DNA of 64,000 nt from NCBI GenBank assembly GCA_016213505.1, contig JACRAF010000038.1:1-64000 (forward strand), given 5' to 3'. The notes beneath the pieces were generated by a model. The model saw only the letters and a program-made list of their open reading frames with translations. It ran no database searches and was not told where the DNA came from. This stretch comes from Devosia nanyangense. GTDB taxonomy: Bacteria; Pseudomonadota; Alphaproteobacteria; Rhizobiales; Devosiaceae. Shown piece after piece: positions 24,131 to 32,426 of this stretch. The stretch's first letter is position 1. The number at the start of each line of letters is the position of its first letter. The position numbers were made by a program, and so were the translations under genes.

Positions 24131-24964
24131 ATGCCCAAGCCGATCGCCGAGCGGATTGCCGTTTCCACCTGGTCGCTGCACCGCCTGCTGGGGACGACCT
24201 ATCCGCATCGGCTGGCGACGACGGAGATCGGCGCGGCCGAGGAGACCTACGGGCCGGTCAACGAGACGCTGCTCGATCTGCCGGCGGCGCTCGCCAATCA
24301 CGGCTACCACCGACTGGAGCTGGTGTCGTTCCACCTGCCGAGCCGCGACCCGGTGTATCTGGGCGAACTGCGCGACCAGCTCAAAAGTTCGGGGGTGGTG
24401 CTGCAGACGCTCTTGATCGACGACGGCGACATCACCCACCCCGAGCACGGCGCGCGCGACACGGCCTGGATCGCCAAGTGGATCGAGACGGCGAACGAAT
24501 TGGGGGCGGAGAATGCGCGGATCATCGCCGGCAAGCAGAAGCCGACGCCCGAGACGCTGGCCCGCTCGGTCGCGGCGCTGAAGTCGCTGGCCGACGGCAA
24601 TGCCGGCTCGACCGTGCGGCTGGTGACCGAGAACTGGTTCGACCTGCTGAGCGCGCCCGAGCACGTTCATCACGTGCTCGACGCCCTCGAGGGACGGCTC
24701 GGCCTCCTCGGCGATTTCGGCAACTGGAAGGGCGCCGGCAAATACGCCGACCTCGCCGCGATCTTCGGACGAGCCGAGCTGAGCCACGCCAAAGCCAGCT
24801 TCATCGACGGCGACCTCGACGAGGCCGACTACGGCAAATGCGTCGATCTGGCGGAAGCCGCGGGCTACACCGGGCCGTACACGCTGATCTTCGACAGCGA
24901 GATCCCGGGCGAATGGCACGGGCTCGCCATCGAGCGCGAGTTCATCACCGGACGGGTCGGGTAA
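24131..24964 (+). CDS. Sugar phosphate isomerase/epimerase-like TIM-barrel protein
   Basis: 277 residues of the AP-endonuclease-2/xylose-isomerase-like TIM-barrel superfamily. Pattern: ISTW-like start RIAVSTWSLHRLLG, RLELVSFHLPSRD, ARIIAGKQ, VTENWFDL and LLGDFGNWKG, with the metal-site Glu/Asp/His positions spread over these strands. Chosen start ATG 24131 has GAGGAG upstream. It may be cotranscribed with dinB (62-bp gap). Substrate unknown; probably carbohydrate or inositol-type. Confidence 0.78.
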   Translation: MPKPIAERIAVSTWSLHRLLGTTYPHRLATTEIGAAEETYGPVNETLLDLPAALANHGYHRLELVSFHLPSRDPVYLGELRDQLKSSGVVLQTLLIDDGDITHPEHGARDTAWIAKWIETANELGAENARIIAGKQKPTPETLARSVAALKSLADGNAGSTVRLVTENWFDLLSAPEHVHHVLDALEGRLGLLGDFGNWKGAGKYADLAAIFGRAELSHAKASFIDGDLDEADYGKCVDLAEAAGYTGPYTLIFDSEIPGEWHGLAIEREFITGRVG

Positions 24965-25038
24965 GCGGCGATTGACACTGGCCCTTTGGCCAAGCCAGCT
25001 TACGATGCACTTATTCCATACTCGTCGAGGGGTCGAAA

Positions 25039-25254
25039 ATGGCAGACAAGAAGCCTCGCAGCCGTGACCTGGACTGGACGCCGCTGGCGCAGACGGCACC
25101 GGGGCCGGCTTCGTCAATGATGCCGTCGTTCTCCGGCCAGCCGAATTTCAGCCCGTCGGTCATGACGGCGCACAACTATCTCGGCGCCGGGAACCCGCCG
25201 GTCGAACTCGACACGGCTGCGACGAAAGAAGCCGAGCCCAAGCGCAGCAGGTAG
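25039..25254 (+). CDS. Small hypothetical protein
   Basis: 71 residues, hydrophilic, Pro/Ser-rich, beginning MADKKPRSRDLDW and ending in EPKRSR. GAGGGG precedes the ATG. No signal, membrane segment or known family. It ends 10 bp before the convergent ctaA stop. Codon use resembles neighbouring genes, so it is probably real. Confidence 0.5.
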   Translation: MADKKPRSRDLDWTPLAQTAPGPASSMMPSFSGQPNFSPSVMTAHNYLGAGNPPVELDTAATKEAEPKRSR

Positions 25255-25264
25255 CTTACCGGCG

Positions 25265-26323
25265 TCAGCCCCGCCGCGGAGTGATGTCCGCTAGCCACGC
25301 GACAGTCGCGCCGGCCAGCATGAAGGCCAGCGCCTGGTGGCCCAGCGCCAGCGGCAGCGGCACTGACAGCACCAGGGTCGCGATGCCCAGCGCCACCTGC
25401 AGCAGCACCAGCAGCGCGATGCGCGGCAGCCACCCTTTGGCGCCTCCCCCTGCCCCGCGCTTCCACACCCAGAGCGCGCCGACATAGAGCACGATGACGT
25501 AGGCGATGGTGCGGTGGACGAACTGCACCGTCAGCGCGTTCTCGAACAGGTTCTTCCACCACGGGTCGATGGCCCCGAGGCCGTTGGGCACCAGTGCGCC
25601 GTCCATCAGCGGCCAGGTGTTGTAGCCCATGCCGGCGTCGAGCCCGGCGACGAACGCACCGGCGATAACCTGCAAGAAGATCATGGCGAGCAGCAGCCGC
25701 ACCGACCCGCGATCGGCATCGACGGGCACCGGGTGCGCGGGGCTCAGGCGACGGGCCACCCAGATCAGCGCGAGGAACAGCAGCAGCGCCGCGCCCAGAT
25801 GCGCCGCCAGCCGGTATTGCGAGACCGAGGTCAGCTCGGCAAGGCCGGAGGAGACCATCCACCAGCCGAGCGCGCCCTGCAGCCCGCCGAGGACGAAGAG
25901 GCCGGCGAGCGGGGCCGCGAGGCTCCACGAGAAGCGGCGCTGGACGAGAAAGACGAGGAACGGCAGGGCGAAGACGACGCCGATGACGCGGCCGAGGAAG
26001 CGATGCGTCCACTCCCACCAGAAGATGTATTTGAAGCCCTCGAGCGTCATGTCCTGGTTGAGCAGCTTGAACTGCGGGATCTGCTTGTAGGCCTCGAACT
26101 CGGCGGACCAGTCGGCCTCGCTGAGCGGCGGGATGGCGCCCGAGATCGGCTGCCACGAGGTGATCGAGAGGCCGGAATCGGTGAGCCGGGTGATGCCGCC
26201 GACGACCACCATCGCGAGCACCATCAGTGCCACGACATAGAGCCAGATGCGGACGGGCCGCAGCCGGTCGGCGGGGGCGAAATTGGCGACGGATTCGGCG
26301 GAGGTGAGCGAGACCACGGGCAT
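25265..26323 (-). CDS. ctaA: Heme A synthase
   Basis: About 352 residues with eight hydrophobic segments. VVGGITRLTDSGLSITSWQP, IFWWEWTHRFLGRVIGV, VSQYRLAAHLG, GLDAGMGYNTWPLMDG and QFVHRTIAY contain the conserved histidines that bind heme. The enzyme oxidises the heme O methyl group to make heme A for cytochrome c oxidase. I use ATG 26323; a TTG 18 codons upstream is in frame. Confidence 0.95.
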   Translation of the reverse strand: MPVVSLTSAESVANFAPADRLRPVRIWLYVVALMVLAMVVVGGITRLTDSGLSITSWQPISGAIPPLSEADWSAEFEAYKQIPQFKLLNQDMTLEGFKYIFWWEWTHRFLGRVIGVVFALPFLVFLVQRRFSWSLAAPLAGLFVLGGLQGALGWWMVSSGLAELTSVSQYRLAAHLGAALLLFLALIWVARRLSPAHPVPVDADRGSVRLLLAMIFLQVIAGAFVAGLDAGMGYNTWPLMDGALVPNGLGAIDPWWKNLFENALTVQFVHRTIAYVIVLYVGALWVWKRGAGGGAKGWLPRIALLVLLQVALGIATLVLSVPLPLALGHQALAFMLAGATVAWLADITPRRG

Positions 26324-26412
26324 TGACCGGACGGGAAATTGCGGCGAGGGAATAGCCCCGCGCCGCGTCAGGCGCAACCCTGGAGCCAGAAGCGACTCCA
26401 GGTCTCTTTGTC

Positions 26413-26455
26413 GCGTGATCGAACCGGAAAAGTCTGCAACTTTTCCTGATCACGC
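26413..26455. repeat. Nested palindromic intergenic repeat
   Basis: GCGTGATC (26413) pairs with GATCACGC (26448), and GGAAAAGT (26426) with ACTTTTCC (26439), giving one long imperfect hairpin between ctaA and the DUF2842-like gene. The form (GATCA arms around an A/T-rich inner stem) matches the family of dispersed palindromes common in Hyphomicrobiales intergenic regions. Confidence 0.6.
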
Positions 26456-26473
26456 TCTTGGGAGTGCCGCAGC

Positions 26474-26677
26474 GTGCGCCAGACGACCCGCAGGCTTTGG
26501 GGAACGGTCGCGATCATCGTGCTGACCATCGCCTATCCGCTGGCTGCGATGGAGCTTTATGCGACCTACCTGATGGCCCTGCCCTGGTGGGGCGCGGTGC
26601 CCGTGTTCGCGGTGCTCGGTGCGTTGTGGTTCTTCCCGGCGAGCTGGATCATCCGCTGGATGGCGAAGGCGGACTGA
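26474..26677 (+). CDS. DUF2842-like small membrane protein
   Basis: 67 residues, GTG start with GGGAG upstream. Two membrane helices (about 9-30 and 38-60) and the ending PASWIIRWMAK fit DUF2842, a short alphaproteobacterial membrane family often next to ctaA. A link to respiratory-chain assembly is plausible from context but unproven. The stop overlaps a possible ATG of the next gene. Confidence 0.65.
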   Translation: MRQTTRRLWGTVAIIVLTIAYPLAAMELYATYLMALPWWGAVPVFAVLGALWFFPASWIIRWMAKAD

Positions 26678-26715
26678 TGGTTTCATCGAAGATGTGTGGA
26701 GAGGTTTTGGGCAAC

Positions 26716-27231
26716 ATGATTTTGACCGAGCCCCGCGATCCCAGATTCATCACTGTTCGTCGCGGCGGCACCTTAAGTGACGCTAACCATCACCTCCTCG
26801 CACTGTGGGCCGCTACCTGCGCGGTGCACGTGCTTCATTTCTTCGAAGAAGCCTTGCCAGGCGATGATCGTCCGCGACGCGCAATTGAACAGAACCATGT
26901 ATGGGTTCGCGGTGAGATCACGATGCGCCAGGCCCACAAGACCGCTTTTGTCGCCAATGCTGCGGCCAGGGACGTATCCGGCGCGGCCAAGTATGCAGCA
27001 TTTGCCGCTGGCCAAGCTGTCGCGGTTGCCCATGTGGCTGCCCATGAGCTCGGCGCTGCGGCCTATGCGATCAGGGCCGTGCAAGCGGCGGCTCCTGAAG
27101 CCGGGCGCGAGCAAGCCGGCCGGCAAGAATGCCAATGGCAACGCGAACAACTTCCAGACGAAATCCGAGAACTCGTGCGTGATGACCAGCGGCTGCGCAA
27201 TCACGCATGTTGGTTTGTGTTCGACTGCTGA
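26716..27231 (+). CDS. Imm5-like putative immunity protein
   Basis: About 171 residues, EPRDPRFITVRRGGTLSDANH at the start, HVLHFFEEALPGDDRPRRAIE, then an Ala/His-rich helical core (AAKYAAFAAGQAVAVAHVAAHELGAAAYAI) and QREQLPDEIRELVRDDQRLRN. This is the pattern of the family annotated as putative immunity protein (Imm5) of polymorphic toxin systems. No cognate toxin is visible. Start is uncertain: ATG 26677 (overlapping the previous stop), 26692 and 26716 are all in frame. Confidence 0.65.
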   Translation: MILTEPRDPRFITVRRGGTLSDANHHLLALWAATCAVHVLHFFEEALPGDDRPRRAIEQNHVWVRGEITMRQAHKTAFVANAAARDVSGAAKYAAFAAGQAVAVAHVAAHELGAAAYAIRAVQAAAPEAGREQAGRQECQWQREQLPDEIRELVRDDQRLRNHACWFVFDC

Positions 27232-27274
27232 CCAGAGCGGGCACCGGGGCAGGTCCCGACCGCAATTTCTCGCC

Positions 27275-28309
27275 TCAACGCCCCATCATCGTGAACACCG
27301 CTGGGGCGCCGAACACGTCCATGTAGCGTTTGGCCTGGAACAGGCCGTTGAGCGAGACGCGGGGCAGCGCGGTGAGCGTGTCGCGATGCCTGCGGTAGAG
27401 GCCGCCGGGGATGGTGGTGACGGCCGAGCGAAGGCCGAGTTCCCTGGCCATCCGATACTCGCGCGGTCCAGCGGCGCTCGGGCTGCCGATAGGGTAGCTC
27501 AAATGGATCGGGCGGCGGCCGAACTGGGCTTCCATCACCTTCAGCGATTGTTCGATTTCGCTCAGCGCCTGCTCGGGCGGCAGCTTGGCCAGCTCGTAGT
27601 GGTTCACGGTGTGGGCGCCGAGGGTGCAGAGTTGTTCGCCGGCGAAGGGGCGCAGCTCCGTCCAGTCCATGATCAGGGCCCGACAATGCGCCTCGAGATC
27701 GAGATCGTATTTGGCGGCGAGATCGCGGATCAGCGCGACGCGATCCGGCTCAGGCACGGCGCGCATCTTTGCGTAGATCAGATCGTAGGCCGCCTGCTTT
27801 TCGCTCAGCGTGGCAGTGGGGACGTAGTCGGTCTCGCCATTGGTCGTGACCGCGACCGCCCCCTGCCCGGCGATGATGTCCTCGAGCGCCTGCCACCAGA
27901 CCTCGCCCACGCCATCGACCAGCGCGGTGGGCACATAGAGCGTGAACGGGCACTGGTGGCGCCGGAGGACCGGCAGCGCGTATTTGAGGTTGTCGCGATA
28001 GGCGTCGTCGAAGGTGAAGACGGCGAAGCGCTTCTCGGGGAAATCCGATTCCAGCCGGCGCACCGCCTCGCCGATGTCGACGGTGTCGAAGCCGAGTTGG
28101 CGGATGCGGCGGATGGCGAAATCGAGGAAGTCCGGCTTCACCTGGAGGATGGCGTTGGGCGAGAAATCGGCGGGATCGTCGGGCAGCACGCGATGCAGCG
28201 TGAAGATGACGCCGCGGCTGCGCGACAGGTTGCGGATCAGCGTCGTCAGCCGCGTTGCCCAGAGCAACTCGAAGGCACCGCGGATGGCGGCGTAGCGCAG
28301 CCCCGCCAT
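27275..28309 (-). CDS. Polysaccharide deacetylase family protein (NodB domain)
   Basis: 344 residues. The NodB motifs are VFTFDDAYRDN (catalytic Asp, metal Asp), LGAHTVNHYELAKL (HxxxH metal ligands) and SYPIG. Such enzymes remove N-acetyl groups from polymer sugars. Its ATG overlaps the stop of the GumC-like gene (TGATG), so the two are translated together. It likely tailors the exopolysaccharide made by this locus. No signal peptide is evident, which suggests a cytoplasmic or lipid-linked substrate. Confidence 0.87.
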   Translation of the reverse strand: MAGLRYAAIRGAFELLWATRLTTLIRNLSRSRGVIFTLHRVLPDDPADFSPNAILQVKPDFLDFAIRRIRQLGFDTVDIGEAVRRLESDFPEKRFAVFTFDDAYRDNLKYALPVLRRHQCPFTLYVPTALVDGVGEVWWQALEDIIAGQGAVAVTTNGETDYVPTATLSEKQAAYDLIYAKMRAVPEPDRVALIRDLAAKYDLDLEAHCRALIMDWTELRPFAGEQLCTLGAHTVNHYELAKLPPEQALSEIEQSLKVMEAQFGRRPIHLSYPIGSPSAAGPREYRMARELGLRSAVTTIPGGLYRRHRDTLTALPRVSLNGLFQAKRYMDVFGAPAVFTMMGR

Positions 28310-30468
28310 CAGGCGACTTCGGATTGCCGTTCGGGCACCAGAACGCTCGGCGCGACCTCGAAGCCGAGCGCGGCGGCATCGGCGGTGACGGCATCGACCA
28401 GCACGGCCGGAGTGGCGTTCTGGCGGACCATGACGAGGCGGCCCCTGACCCCGGCAAACACCGGCAGGCTCGAATTGAGCCCGACCCGGCCGGTCGAAAC
28501 GATCACCACCTCATAGATGTCGCCGAGGGCTTCGAGCAGGGTCACCGGCCGCATGGAACGGCGATCCAGTGTGGTGAGATGGCCCCACGGCACTTCGGCG
28601 AGGCCCTCGCGCACCTTGTGGACGACGTCGCCGAAACTCGCTTGCTCGCCGCAAAGATCGGTGATCCCCAGCGCGGTCGAGGGGCGGCCGCTGCCGGCGT
28701 CGACGCGGCAGATGCTGAGGCCCTTGTGGAGCGCGTCCGAAACGAGGCGGTCGGCGACGATGGCGGCGTCGCGCGCTTCCGAGACGGCGGCGAGCAGGAC
28801 GACGCGAACGCGGCCGAGAGCAATGTCGGCACTGAGGTTGGAGAGGGCGAGTTGGCCGTCGGCCACGGCGCGATGACGGGGCTCGGGCGCGGCGACCGGC
28901 TCCGCTCGCGGCGGGGCCACGACGGGGCTGGCGACTGCGGCGGCCTCATAGGCCGGCTCGGGCATATCGGCGAGATCGACATCGTCCTCGGCGGCCTCCG
29001 CTTCGGCTGCGATGTCCTCGCCGTCCTCGCCGACCGACTCGAACTCGGGCTCGACGGCCTCGTGCAGCGTGCGGTCATAGACGGCGCGGCCCGACATCAG
29101 CTCGCCGAAGAGCACCGTGCCGACCTGCAGCACCAGCGCGACGACGCCGACGGCGCCCAGGATCAGTGCGGTCTTTGGCGACGCCGGCACCACCGACGGT
29201 GCGGCCTGGGTGATGACGCGCACGTCGGGGAGCACCGAGCCGGTGTCGGTGCGGCCCGAGGCGTCGCGATATTTGAGCAGATAGCCGTCGAGCAGGTCGC
29301 GCTGCGCCTTGGCCTCGCGGGTCAGGCTGTCGAGCGTGACGCTGTCCTTGGTCTGGGTCGAGGCGGCGAGCCTGGCGCGGGCGAGATCGTCGTTGAGCGA
29401 CTGAATCACCCCGTCCTCGATCGTCACCTGCGCGTCGAGCCCATCGGCGATGCGTTTGGCCTCGGAGCGGATCTGGGTGTTGATCTGGGCGATCTGGGCG
29501 TTGAGAGCGACGATGGTCGGGTGCGCGGGCAAGAGCGTCGCGAGTTTTTCGGCGAGCGTGCTCTGCAGCGTCGCGCGCGAATTCATCAGCGACTGGATCA
29601 CTGCGCTGTTGCGCACGTCCTCGACCCCGTCCACCGACTGGCCGGAGGCGATCAGCTTGCGGATCAGGTCGGCGTGCTGCTCGGCGGCGTTCTTGAGCTG
29701 CTGGGCGTCGGTGATCTGCTTGCCGATATCGGAAATCTGCTGGTCGGGCAGCGTCGTGCCGTTTGTGCCGGCGAAGATCGAGTTGTCGGACTTGTAGTTG
29801 GCGACCATGGTATCGGCCTCCTGCACCTTGACGCGCAACGTATCGATCTGCTGCTGCAGCCAGGCGGTGGCCTCGGCGGTGTCAGTCACCAGCTGGGTGG
29901 CGCGGCGCCTGACGTGTTCGGCGGCGATGGCGTTGGCGATCTTGGCGGCGAGCTGCGGATCGGCCGAGCGCGCATAGACAGAGAGCACGGCGCTGTCGCG
30001 CTCGCGGATCACCGTCAGGCGCTCGTTGAGGTTCTGCAGCACCGTCTCGTCGATGCTCTTGGGCTCGGGCTTCCGGCCGACCAGCGTCAGGATCATGGTC
30101 AGCGGGTTGGCCGCCGCGCCGTTGAATTCCGCCACCGAGCGGAGGTTGAGCGTGTCGACGACCGCGAGCAGCGTGTCGCGCGATTTGACCAACTCGACCT
30201 GACTCGACATCAGCGCGTCGATGGTGATGCCCGAATTGGTGGTCGGCGTCTGGGTCGTCGCGGTCTGGGTGAAGCTGCTGGTGCGATCCTCGACGAGGAG
30301 GCTCGCCACCGACTCGTATTGCTTGGGCACGAACAACAGGAGGGCGAAGGTCGCGACGACGAGGAGCGCCGTGACGACCACGATGCGGATCGCCCGCGCC
30401 CACAGCGCCCCCATGAGCGCACCGGCATCCATCCGCAAATCCTCGGCGGGCGTCGACTCAACCGTCAT
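28309..30468 (-). CDS. GumC/Wzz-like exopolysaccharide chain-length protein with degenerate kinase domain
   Basis: 719 residues. A Wzz-type membrane segment (about 25-47), a long periplasmic coiled-coil region (about 150-400, many QLKNAAEQ and ARARLAAS stretches), and a second membrane helix after PASPKTALILGAVGVVALVL. The cytoplasmic end (about 510-719) aligns in outline with tyrosine autokinases of the ExoP type. Its first strand reads VVLLAAVSEARDAAIVADRL without a GxxGxGK[ST] Walker A, and there is no tyrosine cluster at the terminus. It therefore probably controls chain length without kinase activity. First gene of a two-gene operon. Confidence 0.85.
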   Translation of the reverse strand: MTVESTPAEDLRMDAGALMGALWARAIRIVVVTALLVVATFALLLFVPKQYESVASLLVEDRTSSFTQTATTQTPTTNSGITIDALMSSQVELVKSRDTLLAVVDTLNLRSVAEFNGAAANPLTMILTLVGRKPEPKSIDETVLQNLNERLTVIRERDSAVLSVYARSADPQLAAKIANAIAAEHVRRRATQLVTDTAEATAWLQQQIDTLRVKVQEADTMVANYKSDNSIFAGTNGTTLPDQQISDIGKQITDAQQLKNAAEQHADLIRKLIASGQSVDGVEDVRNSAVIQSLMNSRATLQSTLAEKLATLLPAHPTIVALNAQIAQINTQIRSEAKRIADGLDAQVTIEDGVIQSLNDDLARARLAASTQTKDSVTLDSLTREAKAQRDLLDGYLLKYRDASGRTDTGSVLPDVRVITQAAPSVVPASPKTALILGAVGVVALVLQVGTVLFGELMSGRAVYDRTLHEAVEPEFESVGEDGEDIAAEAEAAEDDVDLADMPEPAYEAAAVASPVVAPPRAEPVAAPEPRHRAVADGQLALSNLSADIALGRVRVVLLAAVSEARDAAIVADRLVSDALHKGLSICRVDAGSGRPSTALGITDLCGEQASFGDVVHKVREGLAEVPWGHLTTLDRRSMRPVTLLEALGDIYEVVIVSTGRVGLNSSLPVFAGVRGRLVMVRQNATPAVLVDAVTADAAALGFEVAPSVLVPERQSEVA

Positions 30469-30621
30469 CGCGGGGCCTCACAATCGTCCCCCGATTTATC
30501 GGCCGTGCGTGGTCAACAATCGGTTAAGGCCGTTGCAAACCGCAATCTAGGGGGCGGCGCATAAGCACATTGTTAACCATGCGCACCCGACACTGCGGCG
30601 ACTCTTTGTGACCGGATTCCC

Positions 30622-31176
30622 ATGCGCTGGCTGCAGCTTTTGTTGGTCCTGCTTCTGGTGCCGCTGGCGGCGTGTTCGCTGAGCGGGCGGAGCAACAGCT
30701 ATCCGCTCGAGGTGCGCGGGCCCTACACGCTCGACGGCGGCGACGTGCTGCGGGTGACGGTCTATGGCGAGGATGCACTCAGCAAGACCTACAAGGTCGA
30801 CGACGCGGGGACCGTGTCGTTCCCGCTGGTCGGTCCGGTGAATGTGCGCGGGCTGACGGTCGAGCAGGCCGCCGGCGCCATCGCGGCAGGGCTTGCCAAT
30901 GGCTTCATGCGCAGCCCGAATGTCGCCGCCGAGATCGACACTTACCGGCCGTTCTTCATCCAGGGCGCAGTGAAGAATGGCGGGCAATTCCCTTATGTCT
31001 CGGGGATGACGGTGCGGGCGGCGGTGTCGACCGCCGGCGGCTATTCGGACACCGCCAACCGCAACCGGGTGACGATCTATCGCAAGCAGGGCGACCAGAT
31101 GGTCAAAAGCACTGTGGACCTCGATTTCCCGATCTTCCCAGGCGACACGATCGTGGTCGCCGAACGTTGGCTCTGA
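30622..31176 (+). CDS. Polysaccharide export lipoprotein (Wza/GumB family)
   Basis: 184 residues with a lipoprotein signal (LVPLAACS, lipidated Cys 18), the poly-export domain YTLDGGDVLRVTVYGEDALSKTYKVDD and VSFPLVGPVNVRGLT, then one SLBB-like part (FFIQGAVKNGGQFPYVSG). It would form or gate the outer-membrane exit for the polymer. Shorter than E. coli Wza (379 residues), like other rhizobial ExoF/GumB-type proteins. Starts divergently from the GumC-like gene and leads a four-gene plus-strand operon. Confidence 0.9.
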   Translation: MRWLQLLLVLLLVPLAACSLSGRSNSYPLEVRGPYTLDGGDVLRVTVYGEDALSKTYKVDDAGTVSFPLVGPVNVRGLTVEQAAGAIAAGLANGFMRSPNVAAEIDTYRPFFIQGAVKNGGQFPYVSGMTVRAAVSTAGGYSDTANRNRVTIYRKQGDQMVKSTVDLDFPIFPGDTIVVAERWL

Positions 31177-31180
31177 GCCG

Positions 31181-32326
31181 GTGACGGGCGAAAGACCGCT
31201 TCGCATTCTCGAAATCCTTCGGGCCCCGGTCGGCGGGCTGTTCCGTCACGTCAGCGACCTCACCGGGGAACTGGCGCGGCGCGGCCACCAGATCGGCATC
31301 GTCGTCGACAGCCTCACCTCCGATGCGCTGACCGAAGAACGTCTGGGCAAGCTTGCGCCCTCGGCGGCGCTCGGCATCCACAACATGCCGATGCCGCGCA
31401 CGCTCGGGGTCGGCGATTTCACCACGCCCTATGCGATCCGCAAGCTGGCGCGAAAGCTCGAGATCGACGTGCTGCACGGGCACGGGGCCAAGGGCGGGCT
31501 CGGGGCGCGGCTCGGGCGCACCGGCCGCTCGGTATCGCTCAACACGCCGCATGGCGGGGTGCTCAACTACAAGCCGGGATCGCTCGTCGGCCAGTTCTTC
31601 CGCAATGCCGAGCGGGCAATCGGCGGCATCACCGATGCGTACATCTTCGAGAGCGCCTATGCGCAGCGCGCCTTCCACGAGCAGATCGGGGTGCCGCCCT
31701 GCCGCGAGGCGGTGATCCACAACGGCCTCGCGCCGGCCGAATTTGAGCCGGTGCCGCCCGATCGGGATGCACGCGATTTCGTGTTCATCGGCGAATTCCG
31801 CGACGTCAAGGGCCTGCGCTATCTGCTCGAAGCGCTGGTCGATGTGAAGGCGCCGGACGGGCGGCTCGCGACGCTGGCCATGGCGGGCGGCGGCCCGGAG
31901 TTCGAGGCGACCAAGGCGCGGATCACCGAGCTCGGTCTCGACGGCCGTGTGGACCTGCTCGGCGTGCAGCCGGCGCGACCGACGCTGAGGCGCGGGCGCT
32001 GCCTCGTGGTGCCGTCGCTGGCCGAATCCCTGCCCTATGTGATCCTCGAGGGCGCATCGGCCGGCCGGCCGGTGATTTCGACCAGTGTCGGAGGCATCGC
32101 CGAAATCTATGGGCCGACCGCCGGGAGCCTGGTTCCACCCGCCGATGCCGGAGCGCTCCGGAAGGCCATGCAGCGCGAGTTGGACGATCCGGAAGCCGCC
32201 GCGCACGAGGCAGCGGAGCGGCTCGACTTCATCCGGCCGCGCTTTTCGATCGCCCACATGACCGACCAGATCGAGGCCCTCTACCGCGAGCTGCTGGCGG
32301 CACGGCTCGCGCGCCCCGCGGCGTAG
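31181..32326 (+). CDS. Family 4 glycosyltransferase of the exopolysaccharide locus
   Basis: 381 residues, GTG start 5 bp after the previous stop. LRILEILRAPVGGLFRHVSDL at the N-terminus, DVLHGHGAKGGLGARLG, DFVFIGEFRDVKGLRYLLEAL and the donor-site motif ESLPYVILEGASAGRPVIS identify GT4. It probably adds a sugar to the lipid-linked repeat unit. Linkage and donor cannot be told from sequence. Confidence 0.88.
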   Translation: MTGERPLRILEILRAPVGGLFRHVSDLTGELARRGHQIGIVVDSLTSDALTEERLGKLAPSAALGIHNMPMPRTLGVGDFTTPYAIRKLARKLEIDVLHGHGAKGGLGARLGRTGRSVSLNTPHGGVLNYKPGSLVGQFFRNAERAIGGITDAYIFESAYAQRAFHEQIGVPPCREAVIHNGLAPAEFEPVPPDRDARDFVFIGEFRDVKGLRYLLEALVDVKAPDGRLATLAMAGGGPEFEATKARITELGLDGRVDLLGVQPARPTLRRGRCLVVPSLAESLPYVILEGASAGRPVISTSVGGIAEIYGPTAGSLVPPADAGALRKAMQRELDDPEAAAHEAAERLDFIRPRFSIAHMTDQIEALYRELLAARLARPAA

Positions 32327-32426
32327 ACGTTTCATGGTTAATCATAGCGATCGGTTTTCACTCGGCCTTCACGCCTTGGGCCTAAGATTTGCTGGAGAAA
32401 TTCCTCTCTCCCGCAAGTGACCGCCG

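Noticed and set aside
26773..27204. A 143-residue minus-strand frame opposite the Imm5-like gene
   Set aside because: The plus-strand frame has recognisable family sequence along its whole length; the antisense frame has none.
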